From Paeniglutamicibacter gangotriensis Lz1y (lineage in GTDB: Bacteria; Actinomycetota; Actinomycetes; Actinomycetales; Micrococcaceae), in contig NZ_AOCK01000012.1 in assembly GCF_000348945.1 (NCBI RefSeq), forward strand, positions 1-64,000: a stretch of 64,000 nt of DNA, written 5' to 3'. A program made the position numbers and the translations under genes. Positions 28,301 to 37,068 of this stretch are shown here, piece after piece (the stretch's first letter is position 1; every line of letters begins with the position of its first letter). The notes beneath the pieces were generated by a model. It saw nothing but the letters and a program-made list of their open reading frames with translations, did no database searches and was not told where the DNA came from.

Positions 28301-29995
28301 CAGGGTGCCAAGCCCGGCGAGGGCGGCCAGCTGATGGCCAACAAGGTCTACCCGTGGGTGGCCCGCACCCGGCACTCGACCCCAGGGGTCGGGCTGATCT
28401 CCCCGCCGCCGCACCACGACATCTACTCGATTGAAGACCTGGCCCAGCTGATCCACGACGCCAAATGCTCCAACCCTTCCGCCCGCGTCCACGTGAAGCT
28501 GGTCTCCGAGGTCGGCATCGGCACCGTCGCGGCAGGAGTCACCAAGGCCAAGGCCGACGTGGTGCTGGTATCCGGGCACGACGGCGGCACCGGAGCCTCC
28601 CCACTGAACTCGCTCAAGCACGCAGGGGTGCCCTGGGAGCTCGGCCTGGCCGAGACCCAGCAGACGCTGATGCTCAACGGGCTGCGCGATCGCGTCACCG
28701 TGCAGGTCGACGGGCAGTTGAAGACCGGCCGCGACGTGCTCATCGCCGCGCTGCTCGGTGCCGAGGAATTCGGCTTCGCCACCGCACCGTTGGTGGTCGC
28801 CGGCTGCATCATGATGCGCGTCTGCCACCTGGATACCTGCCCGGTGGGTGTGGCCACGCAGAACCCGGAATTGCGCGCCCGCTTCACCGGCCAGGTGGAC
28901 CACGTGGTGAACTTCTTCGAGTTCCTGGCCCAAGAGGTCCGCGAACTGCTGGCCCAACTCGGTTTCGCCACCCTGGAGGAAGCCATCGGCCAGGCCGAAC
29001 TGCTGGACATCCGCGCGGCAGTAGGCCACTGGAAAACCCAAGGCCTGCACCTGGAAAGGATTTTCAACACCGCAGGATCCACACCCGGCGCGGCGCGCTC
29101 GCGCACCCGGGCCCAGGACCACGGGCTGGGCACCCACTTCGATATGGCGCTGATCACCGCCGCGGCACCCGCCCTGGAACGCCGCGAAAAGGTCGTGCTT
29201 GACCTCCCCATCAAGAACACCGACCGCTCGGTGGGCACCATGCTCGGCCACCACGTCACCCGCACCTTCGGGGTGCAGGAACTGGAGACCGGGACCATCT
29301 CCATCACGTTGCGCGGCCATGCCGGCCAATCCCTGGGCGCCTTCCTGCCCGCCGGCATCACCCTGGACCTCATCGGGGACGCCAACGACTACATCGGCAA
29401 GGGGCTGTCCGGCGGACGGATCAGTGTGCGGGCCGATCCGCGCAGCGGATTCGACCCGGCCGCCGAGGTCATCGCCGGAAATGTCATCGGCTACGGCGCC
29501 ACCGGCGGGGAACTATTCATCGCCGGATTAGTCGGCGAACGCTTCGCGGTGCGCAACTCCGGGGCAAGTGCGGTGGTCGAGGGCATCGGCGATCACGGCT
29601 GCGAGTACATGACCGGGGGAACGGTCCTGGTCTTGGGCGCCACCGGACGCAACTTTGCCGCCGGCATGTCCGGGGGCACCGCCTACGTCCTGGACCTTGA
29701 CGCAGCGGTCCTGAACCCGCTGGCCGTGGCCAACGAGGACCTGTTACTCACCGGCCCGGACGCGGCAGATTGCACGCTCATCTTGGAGCTGCTGACCCGG
29801 CACCTGGAACACACCGGCTCGGCGCTTGCCGCCAGCCTGCTCGCCGATTGGCCGGTTGCAGCGGCACGCATCACCAAGGTGTTGCCGCGCGACTTCGCAG
29901 CAGTATCCCAGGCACGCAACAGTGCCACCCAAGAAGGATTCGACCCCGATTCAGCAACTGTCTGGAACCGGATTTTGGAGGTGACCCGTGGCTGA
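25391..29995 (+). CDS. gltB: Glutamate synthase, large subunit
   Basis: Transfers the amide of glutamine to 2-oxoglutarate. 1534 residues. A propeptide of about 43 residues precedes Cys44 (KDACGLALI), the Ntn-glutaminase nucleophile exposed after cleavage. Then come the central domain, the FMN-binding synthase domain (about 810-1200, with GEGGQLMANKVYP and SGHDGGTGASPL) and the 3Fe-4S cysteines in CIMMRVCHLDTCPVG. The C-terminal GxGxG beta-helix domain follows. AAGGGA precedes the ATG. It overlaps gltD by 8 nt. Confidence 0.97.
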   Translation: MSMTGVQFNASPHCGEDVSSPFTKFAEIPTAQGLYDPANEKDACGLALIATLKQVATHEIVEQALEALRRLEHRGAVGADAGTGDGAGILTQIPDAFFRAVTGFTLPAPGRYVAGTAFLPQDAAERAAVVTALAELAAEESLIVLGWRDVPVNTEVIGATALGCMPHFSQLFLGAGTDDETAMDARAFRIRKRAQNKFGVYFPSFSTTTMVYKGMLSTEQLTGFYPDLSDERFASRFGIVHSRFSTNTFPSWPLAQPFRTIAHNGEINTVKGNRNWMRARQSQLASALLGEVPEELFPICSPGASDSASFDEVAELLMLSGRPISQAIMMMIPEAWENHATMDADRRAFYEYNSMLMEPWDGPAAVSFTDGTQVGAVLDRNGLRPARYWITTEGLVVLASEVGVIDLPAEQIASKGRVAPGKMFLVDTAAGRIISDDEVKAQVAASAPWADWVAANKIRLTELPDLEHVKHNSASVQIRQRTFGYTTEELRILLAPMAAHGAEPLGAMGSDTPVAVLSERPRLLFDYFTQSFAQVTNPPLDSIREELVTSLGISIGPDGNLLATGKVDVAQVSLDYPVITNDDTAKIANLRDDNGAKVTLKVRGLYRPEGGETELRARLQEICEKVSAAVNRGVKFIVLSDRDSNAQWAPIPSLLLTSAVHHHLLKSANRTKTSLVIEAGDVREVHHVAVLVGYGASAINPYLALESVEEMAVQGELGAVTPAQAQTNLIKALGKGLLKIMSKMGISTVASYCGAQTFEALGLSQRVVDQYFTGTSSQLGGVGLDIVASETAMRHAGAYPSDLNPDAHRVLETGGEYQWRREGPPHLFNPETVFRLQHATRERRYDIFKKYTQGVDDQAKGLMTLRGLLDFKFAERTPIDIERVEPVSEIVKRFATGAMSYGSISAEAHETLARAMNRLGGKSNTGEGGEDVERLLDPERRSAVKQIASGRFGVTSMYLTHADDIQIKMAQGAKPGEGGQLMANKVYPWVARTRHSTPGVGLISPPPHHDIYSIEDLAQLIHDAKCSNPSARVHVKLVSEVGIGTVAAGVTKAKADVVLVSGHDGGTGASPLNSLKHAGVPWELGLAETQQTLMLNGLRDRVTVQVDGQLKTGRDVLIAALLGAEEFGFATAPLVVAGCIMMRVCHLDTCPVGVATQNPELRARFTGQVDHVVNFFEFLAQEVRELLAQLGFATLEEAIGQAELLDIRAAVGHWKTQGLHLERIFNTAGSTPGAARSRTRAQDHGLGTHFDMALITAAAPALERREKVVLDLPIKNTDRSVGTMLGHHVTRTFGVQELETGTISITLRGHAGQSLGAFLPAGITLDLIGDANDYIGKGLSGGRISVRADPRSGFDPAAEVIAGNVIGYGATGGELFIAGLVGERFAVRNSGASAVVEGIGDHGCEYMTGGTVLVLGATGRNFAAGMSGGTAYVLDLDAAVLNPLAVANEDLLLTGPDAADCTLILELLTRHLEHTGSALAASLLADWPVAAARITKVLPRDFAAVSQARNSATQEGFDPDSATVWNRILEVTRG

Positions 29996-31445
29996 TCCAC
30001 GTGGATTCCTGGAGGTGCGCGAACGCGTCACCGTCCCCAAGCGCCCCGTCTCGGTGCGCATCATGGACTACAAGGAGGTCGCCCAGAGGCAAGACGCCGG
30101 CGTGCTGAAAAAGCAGGCCGGACGCTGTATGGACTGTGGCGTACCTTTCTGCCACAACGGCTGCCCGCTGGGCAACCTCATCCCGGAATGGAACTCGCTG
30201 GTCCACCAGGGGAGGATGGAGGAGGCCGCCGAACGCCTGCATGCAACGAACAACTTCCCGGAATTCACCGGGCGGCTCTGCCCGGCGCCCTGCGAGTCCT
30301 CCTGCGTGCTGGGCATCAACCAGCCGGCCGTCACAATCAAACAGGTCGAGGTGGAAATCGCCGACACCCTGATTGCCTCCGGCGGGCTCGAACCGGTGTT
30401 GGCGGTGCGCCACACCGACAAGCGCATCGCGGTGATCGGCTCGGGCCCCGCGGGACTGGCAGCCGCCCAGCAGCTGACCCGTGCCGGGCACACCGTTGCG
30501 GTTTACGAACGCGACGCGAAACCCGGTGGGCTGCTGCGCTACGGCATCCCGGACTTCAAAATGGGCAAGGACGTGTTGGACACCCGGCTGGCGCAGATGG
30601 AGGCCGAGGGCACGGTGTTCCGCACCGGTGTATCGGTGGGCACCGACATCGAGTTCGCGGCGTTGAACCGGCTCTATGATGCGGTGATCGTGGCCACTGG
30701 AGCCACCGTGCCGCGCGATTTGCCGGTCCCCGGCCGCGACCTTTCCGGGGTGCATTTCGCCATGGAGTACCTGGTGGAATCCAACCAGGTCATCGCCGGT
30801 GAACGCGAGGCGCTGCGCATCGATGCGGCAGGAAAGCACGTGGTGATCCTCGGTGGCGGCGATACCGGTGCCGATTGCCTGGGCACCGCGATCCGTCAGG
30901 GCGCGGCCAGTGTCACCACCTTGGCCATCGGTGCCCAGCCGCCCACCGAGCGTCCGGGGCACCAACCCTGGCCCATGTCGCCCACCCTTTTTGAGGTGCA
31001 ATCCGCACATGAGGAGGGCGGGGAGCGCACCTATTTGGCCGCCACGGTCAACTTCACAGGTACGCACGAAAGGGTGATGGGTGTTACGGTTGCAGAGACC
31101 GAATTCACAAACGGTCAGCGCCTTCCGAAGCCGGGCACCGAACGGGTCATTCCCGCGGACCTCGTCTTCCTGGCCCTGGGGTTCACTGGACCCGAGCGGG
31201 CCGGTCTCATGGAACAGGCCAACACCGAGTTTGATGACCGGGGCAGCGTCGCCCGCGATGGTTACTACAAAACCAACACCCCTGGGGTGTACGCTGCCGG
31301 CGATGCCGGACGCGGACAATCCCTGATCGTGTGGGCCATTGCCGAGGGACGATCCTGTGCCGCGGCGGTGGACAAATACCTGATGGGCGAAACCCGCCTT
31401 CCGGCCCCCGTTGCACCGACGGATAGGGCCATCAGCATGTTGTGA
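29988..31445 (+). CDS. gltD: Glutamate synthase, small subunit
   Basis: NADPH-oxidising partner of GltB. 485 residues. N-terminal 4Fe-4S cysteines occur in CMDCGVPFCHNGCPLGN and CPAPCESSC. FAD-binding IGSGPAGLAAA and NADPH-binding ILGGGDTGADC follow, and the C-terminal FAD motif GVYAAGDAGRGQSL closes the fold. The GTG start has a GGAGG site at ideal distance inside the gltB 3' end, giving translational coupling. Confidence 0.97.
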   Translation: MADPRGFLEVRERVTVPKRPVSVRIMDYKEVAQRQDAGVLKKQAGRCMDCGVPFCHNGCPLGNLIPEWNSLVHQGRMEEAAERLHATNNFPEFTGRLCPAPCESSCVLGINQPAVTIKQVEVEIADTLIASGGLEPVLAVRHTDKRIAVIGSGPAGLAAAQQLTRAGHTVAVYERDAKPGGLLRYGIPDFKMGKDVLDTRLAQMEAEGTVFRTGVSVGTDIEFAALNRLYDAVIVATGATVPRDLPVPGRDLSGVHFAMEYLVESNQVIAGEREALRIDAAGKHVVILGGGDTGADCLGTAIRQGAASVTTLAIGAQPPTERPGHQPWPMSPTLFEVQSAHEEGGERTYLAATVNFTGTHERVMGVTVAETEFTNGQRLPKPGTERVIPADLVFLALGFTGPERAGLMEQANTEFDDRGSVARDGYYKTNTPGVYAAGDAGRGQSLIVWAIAEGRSCAAAVDKYLMGETRLPAPVAPTDRAISML

Positions 31446-31508
31446 GACGGATGCACCTTTACGGTGTTTCCCGACCTGAGAAATGGAAAGGCAGATAAGC
31501 TGACCGTT

Positions 31509-33026
31509 ATGAGACGCGCAAAAATCGTGGCCACCTGGGGCCCTGCGATCGGAACCTACGACAAGACGCTGGCAGTGATCAAGGCGGGCGTCGACGTCGC
31601 CCGGCTGAACATGAGCCACGGCGACCACTCGACGCATGCCGAGAACCTCGGCAACGTGCGGGCTGCCGCACTAGAACTGGGTCGCCCGGTCGGCATCTTC
31701 GCCGACCTGCAGGGACCCAAGATCCGTTTGGGTCGCTTCACTGACGACGCCAAGCACATGTTGAAGGTGGGGGATACCTTCACCATCGTGATCGCCGATG
31801 TGCTGGGCGATGCCACCTTCTGCTCGACCACTTTCAAGGGTCTTCCACAGGACGTCAACCCGGGAGATGTGCTACTGATCAACGACGGTAAGGTCGCCCT
31901 GCGCGCCACCGCGGTGGACGATGAAAAGGTCGTCACCGAGGTCATCGTGGGCGGGGAGGTGTCCAACAACAAGGGCATCAACCTTCCCGGTGTGGCAGTC
32001 AACGTCCCGGCACTGAGCATCAAGGACGAGGAAGACCTGCGTTGGGCCATCCGCGCCGGCGTCGACATGGTCGCCCTGTCCTTCGTGCGTAACGCCGCCG
32101 ACATCGGTCGTGTGCACGAGATCATGGACGAGGAAGGTCGCCGCCTGCCGGTGATCGCGAAGGTCGAGAAGCCGCAGGCTGTCGACGCCCTCGAGGAAAT
32201 CATCGACGCGTTCGACTCCATCATGGTCGCCCGTGGCGATCTGGGTGTTGAATTGCCGCTCGAAGAGGTCCCGTTGGTGCAGAAGCGCGCCATCGAATTG
32301 GCCCGTCGCTGGGCGAAGCCGGTCATCGTCGCCACCCAAGTGCTCGAATCCATGATCGAATCCCCGACGCCGACCCGCGCCGAGGCCTCGGACTGCGCCA
32401 ACGCCGTCCTAGACGGTGCCGATGCAGTCATGCTTTCCGGCGAAACCTCGGTGGGCGCATACCCCATCGAGACCGTCGAGACCATGGCACGGATCATTTC
32501 CTCCACGGAAAAGCACGGACTGGATCGTATCCCGCGTTTGGGCTCCAAGCCCAAGACCCGTGGTGGGGCGATCACCCGCGCGGCGGTGGAGATCGCGGAT
32601 CAGCTGGATGCCAAGTACATTGTGGCCTTCACCCAGTCCGGCGATTCGGCCCGACGCCTGTCGCGTCTGCGCCCGAAGCGCCCGGTGCTGGCATTCACCC
32701 CGTTGCCGCAGACCTACAACATCATGACCCTGATGTGGGGCATCCAGCCCCGCCTGGTCGAGTACGCGGACCACACGGACAAGATGACCGCCCAGGTCGA
32801 CCGCGCATTGCTTCAGGAGGGACTGGCCGAGCTCAACGACATCGTCTGCATCGCCGCCGGTTCACCTCCAGGCCAGGCCGGTTCCACCAACTCGCTGCGC
32901 ATTCACAAGGTCGGCGACCTTGCGGATGCCGGCCAGCTCACGGACGGCAAGCCGATGCCTGCCCGCGAAAAGGTTGGCCCGTGGGATTCGGACAAGGTTG
33001 CGGGCGAAGGCACGCACACCATCTAG
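31509..33026 (+). CDS. pyk: Pyruvate kinase
   Basis: Final step of glycolysis. 505 residues. N-terminal MRRAKIVATWGPA, LNMSHGDH, the metal/ADP region and IMVARGDLGVELPLEEVPLVQK (catalytic Glu/Asp), then VILATQVLESM-like and AEASDCANAVLDGADAVMLSGET motifs. The C-terminal allosteric domain starts near residue 355. The ATG at 31509 matches the family N-terminus although its ribosome site is weak. It is 63 nt downstream of gltD and followed by a terminator. Confidence 0.96.
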   Translation: MRRAKIVATWGPAIGTYDKTLAVIKAGVDVARLNMSHGDHSTHAENLGNVRAAALELGRPVGIFADLQGPKIRLGRFTDDAKHMLKVGDTFTIVIADVLGDATFCSTTFKGLPQDVNPGDVLLINDGKVALRATAVDDEKVVTEVIVGGEVSNNKGINLPGVAVNVPALSIKDEEDLRWAIRAGVDMVALSFVRNAADIGRVHEIMDEEGRRLPVIAKVEKPQAVDALEEIIDAFDSIMVARGDLGVELPLEEVPLVQKRAIELARRWAKPVIVATQVLESMIESPTPTRAEASDCANAVLDGADAVMLSGETSVGAYPIETVETMARIISSTEKHGLDRIPRLGSKPKTRGGAITRAAVEIADQLDAKYIVAFTQSGDSARRLSRLRPKRPVLAFTPLPQTYNIMTLMWGIQPRLVEYADHTDKMTAQVDRALLQEGLAELNDIVCIAAGSPPGQAGSTNSLRIHKVGDLADAGQLTDGKPMPAREKVGPWDSDKVAGEGTHTI

Positions 33027-33045
33027 GACGCACCACGCACGCTGA

Positions 33046-33100
33046 AGACCGGTTTTCCTCACCTCATCCCCTTTCGGGAATGTGGGAGGAAGACCGGTCT
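33046..33100 (+). terminator. Terminator between pyk and the RidA gene
   Basis: AGACCGGTTTTCCTCAC near 33046 pairs imperfectly with GTGGGAGGAAGACCGGTCT ending at 33100, followed by TTGGTGTTTGT. It lies between convergent genes and could act in both directions, though the T-richer side is on the plus strand. Confidence 0.7.
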
Positions 33101-33117
33101 TGGTGTTTGTCTGACGC

Positions 33118-33525
33118 TTAGTCCAGCACTGCGGCGACCGCCTCGATCTCCACGAGCTGGCCGGCGTAACCAAGCACGCTCACGCCGAGCAGGGTGCTGG
33201 GGACCTCGTGGTCGCCAAACGCGGCCCGAACCACGTTCCACGCCGAGACCAGGTCCTCCCTCGCGGTGGACGCGACCAGTACGCGGGTGGAAATGACATC
33301 GTTCAGGTTCGCGCCCGCGGCCTCCAAGGCGATCTGCAGGTTCTGGAGGCACTTCTGGGCCTGTGCCGCATGGTTTCCGAGGCCTGAGACGCTCCCGTCG
33401 AGTTCGAGCGGACAGGACCCGGCTAGGAAGATCAGCCGTGCATGGGCAGGAGCCGTGGCGGCATACGCATATTGCGCCGTGGAACTGAGCTTGGGGGAGC
33501 GGATAAGTGAGACTGCCGAGGGCAT
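33118..33525 (-). CDS. RidA family protein
   Basis: 135 residues of the RidA/YjgF/UK114 fold, whose members deaminate reactive enamines and imines. IFLAGSCPLELDGS, QAQKCLQNLQIALEAAGANLNDVISTRVLV and VVRAAFGDHEVPSTLLGVSVL are the family blocks, including the Arg of the active-site cleft. GAAGGA precedes the ATG at 33525; the open frame up to 34017 crosses tRNA-Leu and is rejected. Exact substrate unknown. Confidence 0.85.
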   Translation of the reverse strand: MPSAVSLIRSPKLSSTAQYAYAATAPAHARLIFLAGSCPLELDGSVSGLGNHAAQAQKCLQNLQIALEAAGANLNDVISTRVLVASTAREDLVSAWNVVRAAFGDHEVPSTLLGVSVLGYAGQLVEIEAVAAVLD

Positions 33526-33810
33526 GGTGGTCCTTCGTGAGCCGGGGATGAGTTGCCTCACACGATACAAGGGTGTGGCCATCCGGGAGGCTATTGAGGT
33601 CGCTGCAGCGTCGTCTTGCACAGGCCAGGGCCGGAAGCCCGGGGGAGGAGAGCCCGTGGTCGGTGTGCGGAGTCGCGTCGTGCTCAGCACCGGAAATTGT
33701 CGCCTTCCGCACACGTCCGTTTCCGCATCGGACCCAGGGTTGACCACGAGGTAATTGGCTGGCCGCTGGAATGCCGGCAGCGAAGCCCAAGAACGGCTAT
33801 TAATGAAATG

Positions 33811-33850
33811 AAAAAGGCCCCGATCCCTTGTAAAACAGGGGATCGGGGCC
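33811..33850 (-). terminator. Intrinsic terminator of tRNA-Leu
   Basis: A 12-bp perfect stem, GGCCCCGATCCC (33816-33827) with its complement at 33839-33850, around an 11-nt loop. On the minus strand it is followed by UUUUU (complement of 33811-33815), a textbook intrinsic terminator directly after tRNA-Leu. Confidence 0.92.
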
Positions 33851-33856
33851 GATTTG

Positions 33857-33937
33857 TGCCCGAGGTGGGACTCGAACCCACACATCTCTCGATACTGCAT
33901 TTTGAGTGCAGCGCGTCTACCATTCCGCCACTCGGGC
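33857..33937 (-). tRNA. tRNA-Leu (anticodon CAA)
   Basis: Minus-strand acceptor GCCCGAG pairs with CTCGGGC, discriminator A at 33857. Anticodon stem CTGCA/TGCAG encloses CTCAAAA, giving anticodon CAA (Leu UUG). The long variable arm and T-loop TTCGAGT fit a class II leucine tRNA of 81 nt. A strong terminator follows. Confidence 0.95.
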
Positions 33938-34095
33938 GGGCACAATTCAATGCAGCGAGAATAAGCATAACTCATGATTGTTGAGCGCTGAAATCCTCGC
34001 GTCCTTGCGGTAAACAACTGTACATGCAGATAGGCTTAAGCGTGAAACCGAGTATTGATGACGCCCCCGGTCACCCCGGGAATGAAGGAGTGCCC

Positions 34096-34716
34096 ATGAG
34101 CGAGCTGCCCGAAATAACACGAATCGAGGCCGAGCCAGCCACCGGTGAGCCACGCCGCGTTATTGTTGCCGAGGACGAAACCCTGATCCGCCTGGACATC
34201 GTCGAGATCCTTCGCGGTGAGGGATACGACGTGGTCGGCGAGGCGGACAACGGTGAAAAAGCCATCGAGCTGGCCCGCGAGCTCAAACCGGACCTGGTGC
34301 TGATGGACGTGAAAATGCCCGTCATGGACGGGATCACTGCCGCCGAGTCCATCGTCAAGGAACGTATCGCCCCGGTGGTGCTGCTCACTGCCTTCAGCCA
34401 AAAGGAACTGGTGGAGCGCGCTCGCGAGGCCGGTGCCATGGCCTATGTCGTGAAGCCCTTCACCCCCGCGGACCTCGTCCCCGCCATCGAGATCGCGATT
34501 TCCCGGTACGAGGAGATTCGGGCCCTGGAAAAGGAAGTCGGGGACCTCACCGAGCAGTTCGCCACGCGCAAGCTTGTCGAGCGCGCCAAGAGCCTGCTGA
34601 CCACCAAGATGGGGCTGACCGAGCCCGAAGCCTTCCGCTGGATCCAGAAGACGTCAATGGACCGCCGACTGTCCATGCGCGAAGTGGCCGAGACCGTGAT
34701 CGACCAGGTTAAGTAA
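34096..34716 (+). CDS. pdtaR: ANTAR-domain response regulator (PdtaR-like)
   Basis: 206 residues: an N-terminal receiver domain with acidic pair Glu26-Asp27, phosphoacceptor Asp71 in LVLMDVKMPVMDG, Thr in LLTAFSQ and Lys in VVKPFTPADL. A coiled-coil linker and C-terminal ANTAR RNA-binding domain (about 145-200) follow. ANTAR regulators act as phosphorylation-dependent antiterminators; the M. tuberculosis homolog pairs with histidine kinase PdtaS. The kinase is not in the window. GAAGGAG precedes the ATG at 34096. Confidence 0.92.
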   Translation: MSELPEITRIEAEPATGEPRRVIVAEDETLIRLDIVEILRGEGYDVVGEADNGEKAIELARELKPDLVLMDVKMPVMDGITAAESIVKERIAPVVLLTAFSQKELVERAREAGAMAYVVKPFTPADLVPAIEIAISRYEEIRALEKEVGDLTEQFATRKLVERAKSLLTTKMGLTEPEAFRWIQKTSMDRRLSMREVAETVIDQVK

Positions 34717-34737
34717 CCACGCTTCACCAACACCCTC

Positions 34738-34789
34738 GAGGGGGCCGCAGGAAACCACCCCCCCCCTGGTGGCTTCCGGCGGCCCCCTC
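34738..34789 (+). terminator. Terminator after pdtaR
   Basis: GAGGGGGCCGC at 34738 pairs with GCGGCCCCCTC ending at 34789, and the arms continue with AGGAAACCACC against GGTGGCTTCC-like sequence around a C-rich loop. A stable hairpin 21 nt after the stop codon without a strong U-tract. Confidence 0.8.
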
Positions 34790-34881
34790 TGCGTGTTATG
34801 AACAGTGCGTAGCGGGCGGTGGCTCGATAAGATTCGCGTAGCAGAAGAACCCGCGCAGGCAACAGCAACGAAAGGCCCACC

Positions 34882-35838
34882 GTGCCCAGCCCCGAATCGC
34901 CCATGGGTGAGTTATTTGAACTCAACGCGAGCATTGGCGGCCACAGCCAACATGCGGTGGTCAACCAGGTCGGTGCCGCGCTGCGGAGATTGGTCGTGGA
35001 CGGGACGGAACTGGTCCAGGATTACCCGCAACAAATGCCGGCACCCTCATGTGCCGGAGTGGTGCTGGTGCCCTGGCCCAACAGGGTGGCCGGCGGCAAC
35101 TGGACCCACCAAGGGCAGCCGGAACAACTCGTCCTCACCGAACCTGACCGCGGCAACGCCATCCACGGGCTGCTGCGCCACAGCAGTTACACCCAAGTTC
35201 AGCGCAGCGAGGGGAGTGTGGTCCTCGCGGCCACCGTCGACCCTGCCCCGGGCTACCCCTTCGAGCTGGGCACCAGCGTGCACTATGAGCTGGTCGCCGA
35301 CGGGCTACGCGTCATCCACCGGATCCGAAACCGTGGGGGCAACGCGGCACCGGTGGCCATCGGCGCGCACCCCTATTTGCGCCTCGGGCAGACCCCGGTC
35401 GGCGAGCTGAGCCTGGTCATCAATGCCCGAAGGCATCTGGTTCTCGACGCGGCGATGATCCCGACCGGAACCGGGTGCGACGTATCCGGGTCGGCGTACG
35501 ACTATCGGGACGGCAAGCTGCTCAACGACGAGGTGCTTGACGACGCGTGGACGGAGATTGACCGGGATCCCGAGGGCGGTTCACGGCACTGGCTCCAGGG
35601 GCCGGACGGGAGCCGGGTGGTACTGCACATGGACGAGAACTACGGCTTTATCCAGGCGTACACCACACAGAAGTTCAAGGGTCCGTCGGGGCCGGTGCAC
35701 GCCGTGGCCTTAGAGCCGATGACCGCCGCCGCGAACGCCTTCAACAATGGGTGGGGGCTGCGGTGGCTGGCTCCGGGCGAAACATGGGAAACTTCGTGGG
35801 GGATCACCCATGAGCCAGGCCCGGCCGCTGACCGGTAA
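34882..35838 (+). CDS. Aldose 1-epimerase family protein (galactose mutarotase-like)
   Basis: 318 residues of the GalM-like fold. HGLLRHSSY carries the catalytic-site His, and AIGAHPYLRL the second conserved His; VALEPMTAAANAFNNGWGL contains the conserved Glu of the C-terminal block. Members interconvert sugar anomers. GTG at 34882 has AAAGG at normal distance; ATG 34903 is an alternative. A TAAGAT element at 34828 could be its -10. Confidence 0.85.
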   Translation: MPSPESPMGELFELNASIGGHSQHAVVNQVGAALRRLVVDGTELVQDYPQQMPAPSCAGVVLVPWPNRVAGGNWTHQGQPEQLVLTEPDRGNAIHGLLRHSSYTQVQRSEGSVVLAATVDPAPGYPFELGTSVHYELVADGLRVIHRIRNRGGNAAPVAIGAHPYLRLGQTPVGELSLVINARRHLVLDAAMIPTGTGCDVSGSAYDYRDGKLLNDEVLDDAWTEIDRDPEGGSRHWLQGPDGSRVVLHMDENYGFIQAYTTQKFKGPSGPVHAVALEPMTAAANAFNNGWGLRWLAPGETWETSWGITHEPGPAADR

Positions 35839-35877
35839 AAAACTTCCAACCCACCCATAGATCGAAAGCGGGACCCG

Positions 35878-36324
35878 ATGAAAACCCAAGGTGTTGTGCT
35901 CAGCCTGGCCGTCACGGACGCCGAGCGCTCGCTGGAATTCTACCGAGACGTCGTGGGCATCGAGCGGGCCACGATGAATCTGGGCACGGTATGCCTGGAA
36001 CTGCAGGGGATGACGGTGTTCCTGGCCGATGTCGAGGCGTTTACCAAATACTCGCGCGAAGCCAAGCGAGCCCCGTTGCTACCGGTACCTGCCACCGATG
36101 CGATCCTCAGCTGTGCCATCGCCAGCATCGAGGAGATCGACCGGATCCTTGCCGCAGTGGCGGAATCGGCGGGTAGGAGCTTCCCCGCCCACCGCATCGT
36201 CCACGTCAGCGGCAGGGCGCAATACATCGGCACGTTCGCCGATCCCGACGGCCATCTCTGGCAACTGGTCTACAACCTCACCGAGACCGAGGCAACGCCG
36301 GAAGAAGGCCCCCGCGCCAGCTGA
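35878..36324 (+). CDS. VOC (glyoxalase-like) family protein
   Basis: 148 residues. GVVLSLAVTDAERSLEFYRDVVGI opens the fold and IGTFADPDGHLWQLVYNL closes it. The first metal His of classical glyoxalases is replaced (VVLSL), while a His and Gln remain near the end, so metal binding may be partial. It lies 39 nt after the epimerase and may be co-transcribed. Substrate unknown. Confidence 0.8.
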   Translation: MKTQGVVLSLAVTDAERSLEFYRDVVGIERATMNLGTVCLELQGMTVFLADVEAFTKYSREAKRAPLLPVPATDAILSCAIASIEEIDRILAAVAESAGRSFPAHRIVHVSGRAQYIGTFADPDGHLWQLVYNLTETEATPEEGPRAS

Positions 36325-36326
36325 GG

Positions 36327-36950
36327 TTAATCCTCGAAGCGTGACGGGTCGCCCAGGCCTACCCGGGTAATCACTGCTTCGCCGGAGGAATAGTCAATGA
36401 CGGTGGTCGGTTCGGTGCCGCATTCCCCGGAATCGATAACTCCCTCGATCACGTTGTCCAGGGCTTCCTTGATCTCCCAGCCCATGGTCATCGGATCTTC
36501 CTCTCCAGGCAGTAACAGGGTGCTGGAGAGGATCGGTTCGCCCAGTTCCTCCAGCAGGGCTCGAACTACCGCGTTCTCGGGGATCCGCACGCCAATGGTT
36601 TTCTTCTTGGCCTGCATCAGGCGCCGTGGGACTTCCTTGGTCGCCGGCAGGATGAACGTGTAGCTGCCAGGGGTTACCGCCTTGATGTTGCGGAAGATCT
36701 TGTTGTTGACCTCCACGTACTGGCCCAACTGGGCAAAGTCCTTGCAGACCAGCGTGAAGTGGTGCTTGTCATCGACCTGGCGGATGGAACGGATCCGATC
36801 CAACGCCTCGCGGTTTCCTATCTGTGCGCCCAGGGCGTAGCAAGAATCGGTGGGGTAGGCGATGAGCCCGCCATTTCGGATCATCTCCACGGCTTGGGCG
36901 ATCGCGCGCGGCTGTGGGTTATCGGGGTGTACATCAAAGAATCTAGCCAT
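36327..36950 (-). CDS. YrdC/Sua5/YciO family protein (threonylcarbamoyl-AMP synthase-like)
   Basis: 207 residues. The family core is present: GGLIAYPTDSCYALG, SIRQVDDKHHFTLVC (basic nucleotide-binding patch) and GSYTFILPATKEVP, then KKKTIGVRIP. Family members make threonylcarbamoyl-AMP for tRNA t6A. The pattern is closer to YciO than to TsaC, and YciO's exact role is less certain. On the minus strand TAAGCT lies six bases before the ATG, suggesting a leaderless message. Convergent with the VOC gene. Confidence 0.82.
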   Translation of the reverse strand: MARFFDVHPDNPQPRAIAQAVEMIRNGGLIAYPTDSCYALGAQIGNREALDRIRSIRQVDDKHHFTLVCKDFAQLGQYVEVNNKIFRNIKAVTPGSYTFILPATKEVPRRLMQAKKKTIGVRIPENAVVRALLEELGEPILSSTLLLPGEEDPMTMGWEIKEALDNVIEGVIDSGECGTEPTTVIDYSSGEAVITRVGLGDPSRFED

Positions 36951-37068
36951 TTCACGAGCTTACGGCTCCGCGGCGTTTCGTGCACCCAATTTTCGCTAAA
37001 GGGCCTGCGGACTGACTGCCTCTGTGTGCTCTGGTCGCAGGCCGCTTTGGCTGCGTAGACTCCAAGCC

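Noticed and set aside
27413-29329. 638-codon antisense frame in gltB, and similar long antisense frames in polA (43597-45915) and uvrB (60743-62695)
   Set aside because: High GC at third codon positions creates long antisense frames; the His/Gln/Val/Gly-rich translations have no domains.
33526-34017. RidA extension across tRNA-Leu, and an opposite 186-codon frame at 33194-33754
   Set aside because: Both cross the RidA gene or the tRNA/terminator region without family similarity; RidA starts at 33525 with a good ribosome site.
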